A DNA stretch of 64,000 nt, from the NCBI RefSeq assembly GCF_000012745.1, contig NC_007404.1, positions 2,604,001-2,668,000 of the forward strand, written 5' to 3'. The position numbers and the translations under genes are program-made. The notes under the pieces were generated by a model, which worked only from the letters and a program-made list of their open reading frames with translations, was not told the origin of the DNA and ran no database searches. The stretch's first letter is position 1. Every line of letters begins with the position of its first letter. Positions 36,405 through 45,152 of this stretch are shown piece by piece. Origin of the DNA: Thiobacillus denitrificans ATCC 25259 (GTDB lineage: Bacteria > Pseudomonadota > Gammaproteobacteria > Burkholderiales > Thiobacillaceae).

Positions 36405-37435
36405 TACAGGTTCCCCTTGTACGCGTCGAGCGCGGCGAGGCTCGCGTCGATGCCGGGCAGCTTGGTGACGATCTGCAGGCTCGCGAGTCGCTTGACTTCT
36501 TTCTGCGCGGCGGCGACGCCGGCGTCGCGCGTGTTGAAGTAGCGCGCGAGCATCTGTGCAACCGCGTTGAGGTCGGCGCGGAACCCGGCTTGGTCCTGCG
36601 CGAGCAACGCAAGACGCGCCGAGAGCAGGCGCAGGCGCAGGTTCTCGCGCAGGAAATAGGCCTGATCCGGCGGCAGCAGAATCGCCTCGTTGCGATCGAC
36701 GCGGCGAATCTGAACGATGTGCTTGAGTTCGGTCCAGAGCTCCTGGCCCAGATCGCGGCTTCCCTCCGCGCGCAGCGCGGGCTTGGCTTCGGAACTCTGC
36801 GCGCTCGCCAGCGGCCAGCTGGCGTGGCGCGCCACGAGCGCCTCGATGCGCGCGCTCGCGCCGACCTCGTCGACGGACGGCACGGCCTTCAGCTGCGCAA
36901 GATCGGAGGCGATCGCGCGCCGCAGCGCCGTGAACTGCGGCTTGTTGACACGCTGCAGGCGGGTGTCGGCGCCCTCGAGCGCGATGATCGCGGCCTTCAC
37001 GTTGCCCGCCAGCTGCAACTGCTGGGCCGCGGTCAGGAGCACCTGCTCGATCTCGGCCAGGGTCCACTGGTCGCGGCCTTGCACGAGATCCTTGTAAAGC
37101 GATTCGAGCGCCAGCTGCTGCTGTTGCGCCCCCGCCATCTGGCTTTCGATGTGCGCCACGCGCTCGCTCACCTGCCGCATTGCGTCGTCGGCGTTGCGCG
37201 CGAGCAGGCGGCTTTCGCTGATCTCCTTGCCGCTGTCGGCGAGACGCCGCCCGAGTTCTGTCTTGAGTTCGCGCACGCGCTCGCGGCTGTCCGACCAGGA
37301 CCAGATCGCGACGGCGATCGACAGCACGGCGATCAGCAGCGAAACCAGGGAAAGCGCGTGCCTGGGGGCCGGTGCCGGTGCGTGGGGGATCGCTGCCGGC
37401 GCGGCGACGGGGGGCGTGTCGTGGGGAGTGCTCAT
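36404..37435 (-). CDS. hemX: HemX protein (uroporphyrinogen III methyltransferase-like membrane protein)
   Basis: A 343-aa protein with a Pro/Ala-rich cytoplasmic N-terminus, one membrane helix (ALSLVSLLIAVLSIAVAIWSW) and a long coiled coil (RERVRELKTELGRRLADSG to QMAGAQQQQLALESLY), followed by the HemX domain (WTLAEIEQVLLTAAQQLQLAGN). Automatic names call it uroporphyrinogen-III C-methyltransferase, but no SAM-binding motif is visible and a scaffolding role is more likely. It overlaps hemD by ATGA and hemY at its end. Confidence 0.92.
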   Translation of the reverse strand: MSTPHDTPPVAAPAAIPHAPAPAPRHALSLVSLLIAVLSIAVAIWSWSDSRERVRELKTELGRRLADSGKEISESRLLARNADDAMRQVSERVAHIESQMAGAQQQQLALESLYKDLVQGRDQWTLAEIEQVLLTAAQQLQLAGNVKAAIIALEGADTRLQRVNKPQFTALRRAIASDLAQLKAVPSVDEVGASARIEALVARHASWPLASAQSSEAKPALRAEGSRDLGQELWTELKHIVQIRRVDRNEAILLPPDQAYFLRENLRLRLLSARLALLAQDQAGFRADLNAVAQMLARYFNTRDAGVAAAQKEVKRLASLQIVTKLPGIDASLAALDAYKGNL

Positions 37436-38190
37436 GCGGTATTCCTGAACCAGTTGACGAGACCCGCGACGAGTCCGGCGTCGCCGCCGGGCGTTGCCGT
37501 GGCCTGGGCGACACCGAAGCTGCGCGCAGCGGCGGCGATTTTCTCATACGGCGCGAAAAGCGGCGTATGTGCAAGCAGCGGCGCCCCGGCCTCGCCAAGC
37601 AGCGCGGCCAGATTGTGCAGCGTCTCGGCGCTCGCCACGGTGACGGCGTCGATCCCGCCGGCTTGCCAGCGCGCGATCAGCGGCGCCGCATCGGCCGTCG
37701 GCGCTAGGCGCCGGTAGCACTCCATGTAATGGACCTCGGCGCCGCGCGCGGCGAGCGTGTCGCCCAGGAGCGCGCGCCCGCCGATGCCGCGCACGATGAC
37801 GACGCGTTTGCCGTCGACGTCGAGCAACTGCGGGAGCGCGAGCAAGGCCTCGCTGTCCTGGCCGTCGGGCGTGATCACGGCATCGAGCCCTTGGGCCGCG
37901 AGGGCGCGCGCGGTTCCCGGACCGACGGCGAGGACGCTGCGCCCGGCGGCCAAGCTGCCGATCGCGGCCATGCCGAATTCCGCCGCATTCGGGCTGACGA
38001 AAATCACGAAATCGGCGGCGACGACCTGCGCGAGCGACGCTTGCAAGCGGTCGACCGGCACGGCTTCGAAGGCGAGCGCGGGGAACTCGAACGCGCTGCC
38101 GCCGGCCGCGCGGATCGCCGCGCTCAAGGCGGCCGCCTGGCGCGGCGCGCGGGTGACGAGGATCGTGCGCCCGGCCAGGGGCTGGGTCAT
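37432..38190 (-). CDS. hemD: Uroporphyrinogen-III synthase HemD
   Basis: A 252-aa enzyme that cyclises and inverts ring D of hydroxymethylbilane to uroporphyrinogen III. HemD is poorly conserved, but the opening [43 protein letters not shown] and YMECYRR are typical, as is the location after hemC. The start at 38190 overlaps the hemC stop (ATGA). Confidence 0.94.
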   Translation of the reverse strand: MTQPLAGRTILVTRAPRQAAALSAAIRAAGGSAFEFPALAFEAVPVDRLQASLAQVVAADFVIFVSPNAAEFGMAAIGSLAAGRSVLAVGPGTARALAAQGLDAVITPDGQDSEALLALPQLLDVDGKRVVIVRGIGGRALLGDTLAARGAEVHYMECYRRLAPTADAAPLIARWQAGGIDAVTVASAETLHNLAALLGEAGAPLLAHTPLFAPYEKIAAAARSFGVAQATATPGGDAGLVAGLVNWFRNTA

Positions 38191-39107
38191 GCCGGCAAGG
38201 CGTCGAGGACCGCGCGCGCACCCTGCGCCAGCAGCTTGTCGGCCAGCGCCTGACCGACCGCCTCGGGATCGCTCGCGTCGCCCTCGGCACGGTCGACAAG
38301 GAAGCGGCTGCCGTCGGGCTTGGCGACGAAGCCCTCGAGCAGCAGGCGCCCGTCCTTGTATGACGCGTGCGCCCCGAGCGGCACCTGGCAACTTCCGCCA
38401 AGCACGCGGCTGACTTGGCGCTCGGCGCGCACGCAGGCTGCGGTTACGGGATCGTTCAACGGCGCCAGCATCGCCGCCACGGCCGTGTTGCCGCTGCGGA
38501 TTTCGATGCCGAGCGCGCCCTGGCCAGCGGCCGGAATGCTCTCCTCGACCGACAGCAGGCTCTTGATGCGGGCGCCGAGCCCGAGCCGCTTGAGACCGGC
38601 CGCAGCGAGCAGGATCGCGTCGAACTGGCCTTCGTCGAGTTTTTTCAGCCGCGTGCCGACGTTGCCGCGCAGCGGCTTGACCGTGAGGTGCGGATAGCGC
38701 GCGCGCAACTGCGCTTCGCGGCGCAGGCTCGACGTGCCGACGACGCTGCCCGGCGGCAGGTCCGAGAGCCGCGCGTAGCGATTCGACACGAAGGCGTCGC
38801 GCGGGTCCTCGCGCTCGCCGATCACGGCGAGCTCGAAACCGGGCGGCAATTCCATCGGCACGTCCTTCATCGAATGCACCGCGAGGTCGGCCTCGCCCGC
38901 CGCGAGCGCGACCTCGAGTTCCTTGACAAACAGGCCCTTCCCGCCGATTTTCGACAGCGTCACGTCGAGAATCTGATCGCCGCGCGTGGTCATACCAAGG
39001 ATGTTGACCTTACACTCCGGGTGCAATTCGCGCAGGCGGTCACGAATGTGCTCCGCCTGCCACATGGCGAGGGCACTTTCACGAGAGGCGATGGTCAAGG
39101 TGTGCAT
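38187..39107 (-). CDS. hemC: Porphobilinogen deaminase (hydroxymethylbilane synthase) HemC
   Basis: A 306-aa enzyme that polymerises four porphobilinogens. Key motifs: [63 protein letters not shown] and the cofactor-attaching cysteine in [13 protein letters not shown]. It is the first gene of hemC-hemD-hemX-hemY; the promoter should lie in the divergent gap 39108-39206. Confidence 0.97.
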   Translation of the reverse strand: MHTLTIASRESALAMWQAEHIRDRLRELHPECKVNILGMTTRGDQILDVTLSKIGGKGLFVKELEVALAAGEADLAVHSMKDVPMELPPGFELAVIGEREDPRDAFVSNRYARLSDLPPGSVVGTSSLRREAQLRARYPHLTVKPLRGNVGTRLKKLDEGQFDAILLAAAGLKRLGLGARIKSLLSVEESIPAAGQGALGIEIRSGNTAVAAMLAPLNDPVTAACVRAERQVSRVLGGSCQVPLGAHASYKDGRLLLEGFVAKPDGSRFLVDRAEGDASDPEAVGQALADKLLAQGARAVLDALPA

Positions 39108-39206
39108 GTCGGTAGACGCGGTAAGAAAAGACTGTTTGATTGGAATCGGCGGGTCGCGAGACTAATGGCTGGGATGCCTGCGTATTCATCTGAAGGGACT
39201 CCAACA

Positions 39207-39689
39207 ATGATGCGATCGATCGCAGCCTGGGCGCTGATTTTAGCATGCGGCCTCGGCGTCGCTGGCGGCGCCGGCGCGGCCGAAGGCCTGGTGAATGCGA
39301 AGGATTTTCAGGCAGACGCGCGGACCGCGGCGAAACGGCGCGTACCCATCCTGGTGTTGTTCAGCAGCCCCGATTGCCCCTACTGCGACCGCGTCAAACG
39401 CGAATACCTGGTACCGATGCACAAGGATCCGGCCTACCGCGACCGCGTCGTCATACGCGAAGTCACCGTCGATGCCGGAACGCCGCTCAAGGGCTTCAAG
39501 GGCGGTGCCACCACGCAGGGCGAGTTTTCCGCCGACCACAAGGTCTTCATGGTGCCGACCGTGAAGGTCTTCGACACGCAGGGCGACCCAGCCGGGGATG
39601 CGATCGTCGGCCTGCTCTCGGCCGACTACTATTTCGGCTATCTCGAAAACGCGATCGACGAGGGCGTGCGCAAGGTGCGGGGCAAGTAG
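39207..39689 (+). CDS. Secreted thioredoxin-fold protein
   Basis: A 160-aa exported protein with signal peptide MMRSIAAWALILACGLGVAGGAGA and a thioredoxin-like fold. The redox motif CPYC sits in VLFSSPDCPYCDRVKREYL, and VPTVKVFDTQGD supplies the cis-proline loop. The sequence resembles SoxW-type and other periplasmic thioredoxin-like proteins. It is divergent from hemC, with its own GAAGG ribosome-binding site. It may serve cytochrome or haem-protein maturation, which would fit the neighbours, but this is inference. Confidence 0.8.
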   Translation: MMRSIAAWALILACGLGVAGGAGAAEGLVNAKDFQADARTAAKRRVPILVLFSSPDCPYCDRVKREYLVPMHKDPAYRDRVVIREVTVDAGTPLKGFKGGATTQGEFSADHKVFMVPTVKVFDTQGDPAGDAIVGLLSADYYFGYLENAIDEGVRKVRGK

Positions 39690-39758
39690 CCGCACGCACC
39701 CGCAAAGCCCAGGGGCTGGCGTACACTAATGCCCCTGTCATCATGCAGGAGCGCGCAG

Positions 39759-40403
39759 TTGAAAACCCTGTTGGCCGACGACCACCCGCTCATGCGCGAG
39801 GGCGTGCGCCAGGTTCTGTCGCAGCTCGAGCCGCCGGTCGAAATCATCGACGCGCACGACTACCCGAGTCTGTTCGCGCAGACCGCCTTGCATGCCGATC
39901 TCGACCTCGCCGTCGTCGACCTCAACATGCCCGGCTTCGTCGGCGTGCAAGGCATCAGCCAGTTCCGCGCGCGCTTCCCGGACGTGCCGCTGGTCGTGCT
40001 TTCCGCATCCGAGTCCTCGCACGACATCCGCAGCGTGCTCGAAGCCGGCGCGCTCGGCTACATCCCCAAGGCGGCGTCGAGCGCGACCATGCTCGCGGCG
40101 CTGCAGCAAGTACTCGCCGGCGATATCTACATCCCGACATGTCCGCCCGCCGTGCGTGAAGACGGCCCGCGCGGCGCACGCACGGCCGATTTCGACGCGC
40201 TGCAGCACAGCGGGCTCACCGCGCGCCAGCTCGAGGTCGCCCGCCTGCTCGCGCAGGGCTGCGCGAACAAGGCCATCGCGGGAAGCCTCGCCATGTCCGA
40301 AAGCACGGTCAAGGTGCACATCGCGGCGATTTTTCGTGCCTTGAGCGTCACCAACCGCACCGAAGCCGTGCTGGCGATCCAGCGCCTCACGCAAGGCTCG
40401 TGA
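39759..40403 (+). CDS. LuxR/NarL-family response regulator
   Basis: A 214-aa regulator with a receiver domain (LLADDHPLMREGVRQVL, phosphoacceptor near Asp54 in LAVVDLNMPGF) and a C-terminal LuxR helix-turn-helix (LTARQLEVARLLAQGCANKAIAGSLAMSESTVKVHIAAIFRAL). The start is the TTG at 39759: AGGAG stands 7 nt upstream, while the ATG at 39729 lacks a site and would add ten foreign residues. Its end overlaps the start of the kinase gene by GTGA, so the pair is a two-component system. The signal and targets are unknown. Confidence 0.9.
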   Translation: MKTLLADDHPLMREGVRQVLSQLEPPVEIIDAHDYPSLFAQTALHADLDLAVVDLNMPGFVGVQGISQFRARFPDVPLVVLSASESSHDIRSVLEAGALGYIPKAASSATMLAALQQVLAGDIYIPTCPPAVREDGPRGARTADFDALQHSGLTARQLEVARLLAQGCANKAIAGSLAMSESTVKVHIAAIFRALSVTNRTEAVLAIQRLTQGS

Positions 40404-42304
40404 CCCGACTGGGCGCCCTGCTGCGTCGACTCTCGGTCTCGAGCATCCGCAGCCGGATGCTCGTGGTCGCGCTGCTGCCCGCACTGCTCGCCGAATTCGG
40501 CATGGCCACGTATTTCACGACTCAGGCGCTGCGCACCGCCGGCCGCGATGTCGAAGCGCGCGCCGCGGCGGCGGCCCGCCATCTGGCAGCAGCGCTGCCG
40601 CACGCGCTGGCCAACGGCGATCTCGCGCTGGCCCGCGACTTGCTCGAGAGCGAAGCGCGGAATAATGGCCTCGCATTTGCCCACCTGGTCGACGCTACCG
40701 GAAATGTCGTCGCCCGCGGCGGCGACGCCGCCGACCCGGGCGACACCGAACATTACCGGCAACGCGTCGCGCTGCGCCCCCCGGCCGCCGACGGGCGGCC
40801 GAATCTTCAGCCGGCCAGCGCGGCCGGCGCCGGTTCGCTCGCCTACGTCGAGGTCGGGGCGACGCTCGGGCAAAGCAGCGCGCTCCGGCGCGACGTGCTG
40901 CTGCACGCGGCGCTGCTGATGGCCATCGCGCTCGCCCTCACCGGTGCCCTGGCCTGGCGGCTGTCGAGCCGGCTGGCGAGCCAGCTGCGCCACGTCGGAC
41001 AAGTCGTCGAGCGGCTGGCGTGCGACGACCTGACCGTCCGCACGCGCCTGCCGCCCGACGGTGAGGTCGGCGCGCTCGCAGCGGGGATCAACAACATGGC
41101 CGAGGCCTTGCAGCGGAACCGCAGCGAACTCGAGAAGCGGGTGCGCGAGGCGACCGCGAGCCTGACGGCGAAAAAGATCATGGCGGAGCGCGCGAATCAC
41201 GCGAAGTCGCGCTTCTTCGCCGCGGCGAGCCACGATCTGCGCCAGCCGCTGCACGCGCTGTCGCTGTTCGTCGCCGCGCTGAAGGCGCGCAATGAACAGG
41301 CCGAGACGCAGACGCTCATCGACAACATCGAGGCATCGACGGCGGCGATGGAGTTGCTGTTCAACGCGCTGCTCGACATTTCCCGGCTCGACGCCGGCGC
41401 CATCGAGGCGCACCCGGTGCACTTCCCGCTCTGCAAGATGCTCGTCGATCTGGAACAACAGTTCGGCGCCGTCGCCGCGGAAAAACAGCTGCGGCTGCGC
41501 TTCCGCCCCTGCGACGCCACGGTGTACAGCGATCCGCTGCTGGTCGAGCGCATCCTCGCCAACCTGATCGCGAACGCGATCCGCTACACCGACGACGGCG
41601 GTGTGCTGGTCGGCTGTCGGCGCCGCGGCCGGACCCTGCGCATCAGCGTGGTCGACACCGGCCGCGGCATTCCGCCCGACCAGCAGGAGAGCGTCTTCCA
41701 GGAATTCGTCCAGTTGCACAATCCGGCGCGCGACCGCAGCAAAGGCCTTGGGCTCGGGCTCGCCATCGTCTCCCGCCTCGGCCGCCTGCTGGGGCATCGC
41801 GTCGATCTTCGCTCCGTGCCCGCGCACGGCTCGGTATTCAGCATCGACGTCCCGCTCGGCGACGCCGCGCTCGTCCGCGCGCATCCGCCGGCGACCGCCC
41901 CGGCGCAAACGCCGGCGGATGCGCTGGTCGTGCTCGTCGACGACGAGAGTGCGATCCTGCGCGGCATGGCGGAGTTGTTCGACAACTGGGGCATCGACCT
42001 GGTCACCGCCCACAGCGCCGACGAGGCGGAACAGTGGCTGGCGACGGTCGAACGCGTGCCCGACGTTATCGTCTCCGACTACCGCCTGCCGGACGACGAC
42101 GGGATCGCTGTCATCGCCCGCCTGCGGCAGAAATTCGCGCGCGAGATCCCGGCCATCGTGGTCACCGGAGACACCGCGCCGGACACGATCCTGCGCATCA
42201 ACAGCGCCGGCTTTCCGCTCCTTCACAAGCCGCTGCGCCCGGCCAAACTGCGCGCACTGCTCACGCATCTGATCCGGCAGTCACGCGCCGCCGCCGTGGG
42301 ATAA
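40400..42304 (+). CDS. Hybrid sensor histidine kinase
   Basis: A 634-aa membrane kinase. It has two membrane helices (SRMLVVALLPALLAEFGMA near 20-38 and DVLLHAALLMAIALALTGALAW near 175) around a short periplasmic sensor of about 120 residues, then HAMP, a coiled region, the dimerisation domain with H-box HDLRQPLHAL (near residue 277), ATPase motifs (LIANAIRYTDDGG, VDTGRGIPPD, GLGLGLAIV), and a C-terminal receiver (VLVDDESAIL, Asp near 559 in VIVSDYRLPDDDG). The HDLRQP H-box marks the class that pairs with LuxR-type regulators. The start is GTG, overlapping the regulator stop. Confidence 0.9.
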   Translation: MTRLGALLRRLSVSSIRSRMLVVALLPALLAEFGMATYFTTQALRTAGRDVEARAAAAARHLAAALPHALANGDLALARDLLESEARNNGLAFAHLVDATGNVVARGGDAADPGDTEHYRQRVALRPPAADGRPNLQPASAAGAGSLAYVEVGATLGQSSALRRDVLLHAALLMAIALALTGALAWRLSSRLASQLRHVGQVVERLACDDLTVRTRLPPDGEVGALAAGINNMAEALQRNRSELEKRVREATASLTAKKIMAERANHAKSRFFAAASHDLRQPLHALSLFVAALKARNEQAETQTLIDNIEASTAAMELLFNALLDISRLDAGAIEAHPVHFPLCKMLVDLEQQFGAVAAEKQLRLRFRPCDATVYSDPLLVERILANLIANAIRYTDDGGVLVGCRRRGRTLRISVVDTGRGIPPDQQESVFQEFVQLHNPARDRSKGLGLGLAIVSRLGRLLGHRVDLRSVPAHGSVFSIDVPLGDAALVRAHPPATAPAQTPADALVVLVDDESAILRGMAELFDNWGIDLVTAHSADEAEQWLATVERVPDVIVSDYRLPDDDGIAVIARLRQKFAREIPAIVVTGDTAPDTILRINSAGFPLLHKPLRPAKLRALLTHLIRQSRAAAVG

Positions 42305-42312
42305 TCCGCGCG

Positions 42313-42350
42313 CCCTAGCCCCTAGCCCCTAGCCCCTAGCCCCTAGCCCC
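42313..42350. repeat. Five tandem 7-mers upstream of mpl
   Basis: Five perfect copies of CCCTAGC (42313-42347) plus CCC fill most of the 53-nt gap between the kinase gene and mpl. The repeat ends 7 nt before the mpl ATG, where a ribosome-binding site would normally be. The unit shares the CCCCTA motif with the inverted repeat at hslV-hslU. The copy number may vary by replication slippage. Confidence 0.85.
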
Positions 42351-42357
42351 CAAGATC

Positions 42358-43758
42358 ATGCACATCCACATCCTCGGCATCTGCGGCACCTTCATGGGTG
42401 GAATCGCCGCGATCGCGCGCAACGCCGGCCACACCGTCACCGGCTGCGACGCCAACGTCTATCCGCCGATGTCCGACCAGCTGCGCGCGCTCGGCATCGA
42501 ACTGACCGAAGGCTGGGACGCCGGACAGGTCCGACTCGAGCCCGACGCCTTCGTCGTCGGCAACGTCGTCACGCGCGGCAATCCCTTGATGGAAGCCATA
42601 CTCGAGCGCGGCCTGCCCTACACCTCTGGCCCGCAGTGGCTCGCCGACAACGTGCTGCGCGACAAGTGGGTGCTCGCCGTCGCCGGCACCCACGGCAAGA
42701 CGACCACCTCGGCGATGCTGGCCTGGATCCTCGAGGACGCGCGCCTCCATCCGGGCTTCCTCGTCGGCGGCATCCCGCAGAATTTCGGCCTGTCGGCGCG
42801 GCTCACCGACAGCCCCTTCTTCGTCATCGAGGCCGACGAATACGACACCGCCTTCTTCGACAAACGCTCCAAGTTCGTCCACTACCGCCCGCGCACGGCG
42901 ATCCTCAACAACCTCGAGTTCGATCACGCCGACATCTTCCCCGACATCCAGGCGATCGAAACCCAGTTTCACCACCTCGTGCGCACGATTCCCGGCAACG
43001 GCCTCATCGTCGCCAACGGCCGCGAAGCCGCGCTCGATCGCGTGCTCGAGCGCGGCCTGTGGACGCCGGTCGAACGCTTCGGCAGCATCGGCGGCTGGAC
43101 CGCAGGCGAGGCCGATGCGAGCGGCAGCTTCGACGTCCACTTCAACAGCGCGCTGCAAGGCCGCGTCCGCTGGGAGCTGATCGGCGAGCACAACCGCATG
43201 AACGCGCTCGCGGCCATCGCCGCCGCGCGTCACGCCGGCGTGCCGGCGGCCGCCGCCATCGATGCACTCAGCCGCTTCGAGAACGTCAAGCGGCGCATGG
43301 AAATCCGCGGTGCCGTACACGGGATCACGGTCTACGACGACTTCGCCCACCATCCCACCGCGATCACCACTACGGTCCAGGGCCTGCGCGCCAAGGTCGG
43401 CAACGCGCGCATCCTCGCCGTGCTCGAACCGCGCTCCAACACCATGAAGCTTGGCGTCATGAAGGACGCGCTCCCCGCCAGCCTCGCCGGTGCGGACGAG
43501 GTGTACTGCTACGGCGCCAACCTCGGCTGGGATGCCGCCGAGGCGCTCGCGCCGCTCGGCGAGAAGGCCCGCGTCTTCGACAACCTCGACAAGCTCGTCG
43601 CGCAACTCGTCGCTGACGGACGGCCCGGCGACCATGTGCTGATGATGAGTAACGGGGGCTTCGGCGGCATTCACGCGAAGCTCCTGGATGCGCTGCATCA
43701 TCACTATCACGAGGAGATCGTGCTGACGCCGATGCATCGGTATGGGGGGTATGCGTGA
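42358..43758 (+). CDS. mpl: UDP-N-acetylmuramate:L-alanyl-gamma-D-glutamyl-meso-diaminopimelate ligase Mpl
   Basis: A 466-aa Mur-family ligase that recycles the murein tripeptide by attaching it to UDP-MurNAc. It opens MHIHILGICGTFMGGIAAIARN (a dinucleotide-like motif), has the ATP loop VAGTHGKTTTSAML, FFVIEADEYDTAFFDKRSKFVHY, LNNLEFDHADIF and HNRMNALAAI, and the C-terminal YDDFAHHPTAI. These set it apart from MurC. Length is normal. There is no clear ribosome-binding site, because the leader is the tandem heptamer repeat. Confidence 0.95.
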   Translation: MHIHILGICGTFMGGIAAIARNAGHTVTGCDANVYPPMSDQLRALGIELTEGWDAGQVRLEPDAFVVGNVVTRGNPLMEAILERGLPYTSGPQWLADNVLRDKWVLAVAGTHGKTTTSAMLAWILEDARLHPGFLVGGIPQNFGLSARLTDSPFFVIEADEYDTAFFDKRSKFVHYRPRTAILNNLEFDHADIFPDIQAIETQFHHLVRTIPGNGLIVANGREAALDRVLERGLWTPVERFGSIGGWTAGEADASGSFDVHFNSALQGRVRWELIGEHNRMNALAAIAAARHAGVPAAAAIDALSRFENVKRRMEIRGAVHGITVYDDFAHHPTAITTTVQGLRAKVGNARILAVLEPRSNTMKLGVMKDALPASLAGADEVYCYGANLGWDAAEALAPLGEKARVFDNLDKLVAQLVADGRPGDHVLMMSNGGFGGIHAKLLDALHHHYHEEIVLTPMHRYGGYA

Positions 43759-43851
43759 GGGAAGGCTGTCACCGCTAGGCGCGTCGGGGCGGAGCAACCG
43801 CCAGGGATTAGGGGCGAAGCAGGGCCGAGTAGTTAGCGCTTTCGCAGGACT

Positions 43852-44433
43852 GTTGACCGTTGGCCGGGGGTAGCCCGGCAGCTAGTCACTTTCTTTTGTC
43901 TCGCCAAAAGAAAGTAACCAAAGAAAATGCGACCCCGCCAGTCCCGAATTCCCGAAAACCGAGGCTGCAGGGTGGGCGGCAAAGAACTCGCCCCGCTTTG
44001 ATTTGTATTTCGAAAGTGGGCGGGGCTCAAACACCTTTGCCGCTGATCCACCCGGCAGCCTCGATTTTCGGCGGGTCTGGAGGGGGCAAAGGTCGAAACC
44101 TGGCCGGCGACGAACGGGTCGTTTGTGCGTGGGCGAGGAGCCAAGCGCACGACGGCGAGCCAGCCGCAAAACTGGTTTTGACTTTTCTCCCCTTACAGCC
44201 CCGCCGAAGAGCAAGTGCGTCGGGCGGATCAGCGGCGAAGGTGTCTGAGCCCCGCTCACAAAAATCAAATTAATAACAGCAAAGCGGGGCGAGTTCTTTG
44301 CCGCCCGCCCGGCGCGCTTGAGCTTCGGGGTTTCGGGGATGTCGGGGTCGCCTTCTTTTGGTTACTTTTCTTGGCGATACAAGAAAAGTAACTTGCCGCC
44401 GGGCAACCCCGGCCAACGGTCAGCAGTCCTGCC
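43852..44433. repeat. Long fold-back (inverted-repeat) element in the mpl-yqiA gap
   Basis: The 836-nt gap 43759-44594 has no convincing gene. Nearly all of 43852-44433 is one imperfect inverted repeat. The outer arms 43852-44000 and 44281-44433 pair over about 150 nt (for example GGCAAAGAACTCGCCCCGC at 43978-43996 against 44284-44302). Inner arms around 44011-44055 and 44214-44258 also pair, and the apex is near 44130. Both arms contain GGTTACTTT/AAAGTAACC-type blocks. The frames open on both strands inside the repeat (up to about 137 codons) are Arg/Pro/Ser-rich and mirror each other, so they are taken as non-coding. I recall similar GTTACTTTTCTT-containing intergenic repeats in other proteobacteria. 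The flanks 43759-43851 and 44434-44594 show nothing further apart from a possible promoter next to the following gene. Confidence 0.8.
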
Positions 44434-44594
44434 AACACGCCCTCTACAACCCACAGTCCCTTCGACACCCCTCAGCGCGAACGCTGCGAAAGTCAGTGCG
44501 CCCCGCCAATCTGGCTGTTTCGTCGCGATACGCCCCCCCCATGACGGCGCACCCCCGATTTCTGTAATCCCCTCCCCCCCGGTAAAATCCGCGA

Positions 44595-45152
44595 ATGATC
44601 GCCTATCTCCACGGCTTCAATTCCTCCCCGGCATCCGGCAAAGCCCGCCTGCTCGGCGAGCACATGGCGAGCCTCGGGCGCGAGGCGGACTATTACTGCC
44701 CCGCCCTGCCCAACAGCCCGCGCGAAGCCGTCGCCTTCGTCGAGGCGGACCTCGCGCAACGGCATCCGCAGTCCATCACGCTTGTCGGCAGCTCGCTCGG
44801 CGGCTTCTACGCGACGTATCTCGCCGAGCGCCACGGCTGGAAGGCGGTGCTGGTCAACCCTGCCGTGCATGCCCACCTGCTGTTGCGCGACGCGCTCGGG
44901 CCGCAGGAGAACTGGCATACCGGCGAGACCTGGGAACTCACCGAGGCGCACCTGGCCGAACTCGCGGCACTCGACGTCCCGGCGATTTCGCGCCCGGAGC
45001 GCTATCTGCTGCTGGCGCAAACCGGTGACGAGGTACTCGACTACCGGGAGGCCGTCGCCTACTACGCCGGCGCCCGCCAGATCGTCGAGACGGGCGGCGA
45101 TCACGGCTTCGTCGGATTCGAGCGCCACTTCCAAACGATTCTGGATTTCTGA
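44595..45152 (+). CDS. YqiA/YcfP-family alpha/beta-hydrolase (putative esterase)
   Basis: A 185-aa alpha/beta-fold hydrolase of the UPF0227/YqiA type. It has YLHGFNSSPASGKARLL at the start, the nucleophile elbow GSSLGGFYATYLAER with Ser near residue 75, an acidic residue in QTGDEVLDY and the catalytic His in GGDHGF. Activity on small acyl esters is known for the E. coli relative; the physiological substrate is not. A TAAAAT hexamer at 44583-44588 is only 6 nt before the ATG, so the transcript may be leaderless. Its stop overlaps the ATG of the next gene. Confidence 0.85.
   Translation: MIAYLHGFNSSPASGKARLLGEHMASLGREADYYCPALPNSPREAVAFVEADLAQRHPQSITLVGSSLGGFYATYLAERHGWKAVLVNPAVHAHLLLRDALGPQENWHTGETWELTEAHLAELAALDVPAISRPERYLLLAQTGDEVLDYREAVAYYAGARQIVETGGDHGFVGFERHFQTILDF

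Noticed and set aside
43860-44273. Open frames on both strands (about 137 and 128 codons) within the fold-back repeat
   Set aside because: They mirror each other across an inverted repeat, are Arg/Pro/Ser-rich, and have no ribosome-binding site; taken as non-coding.
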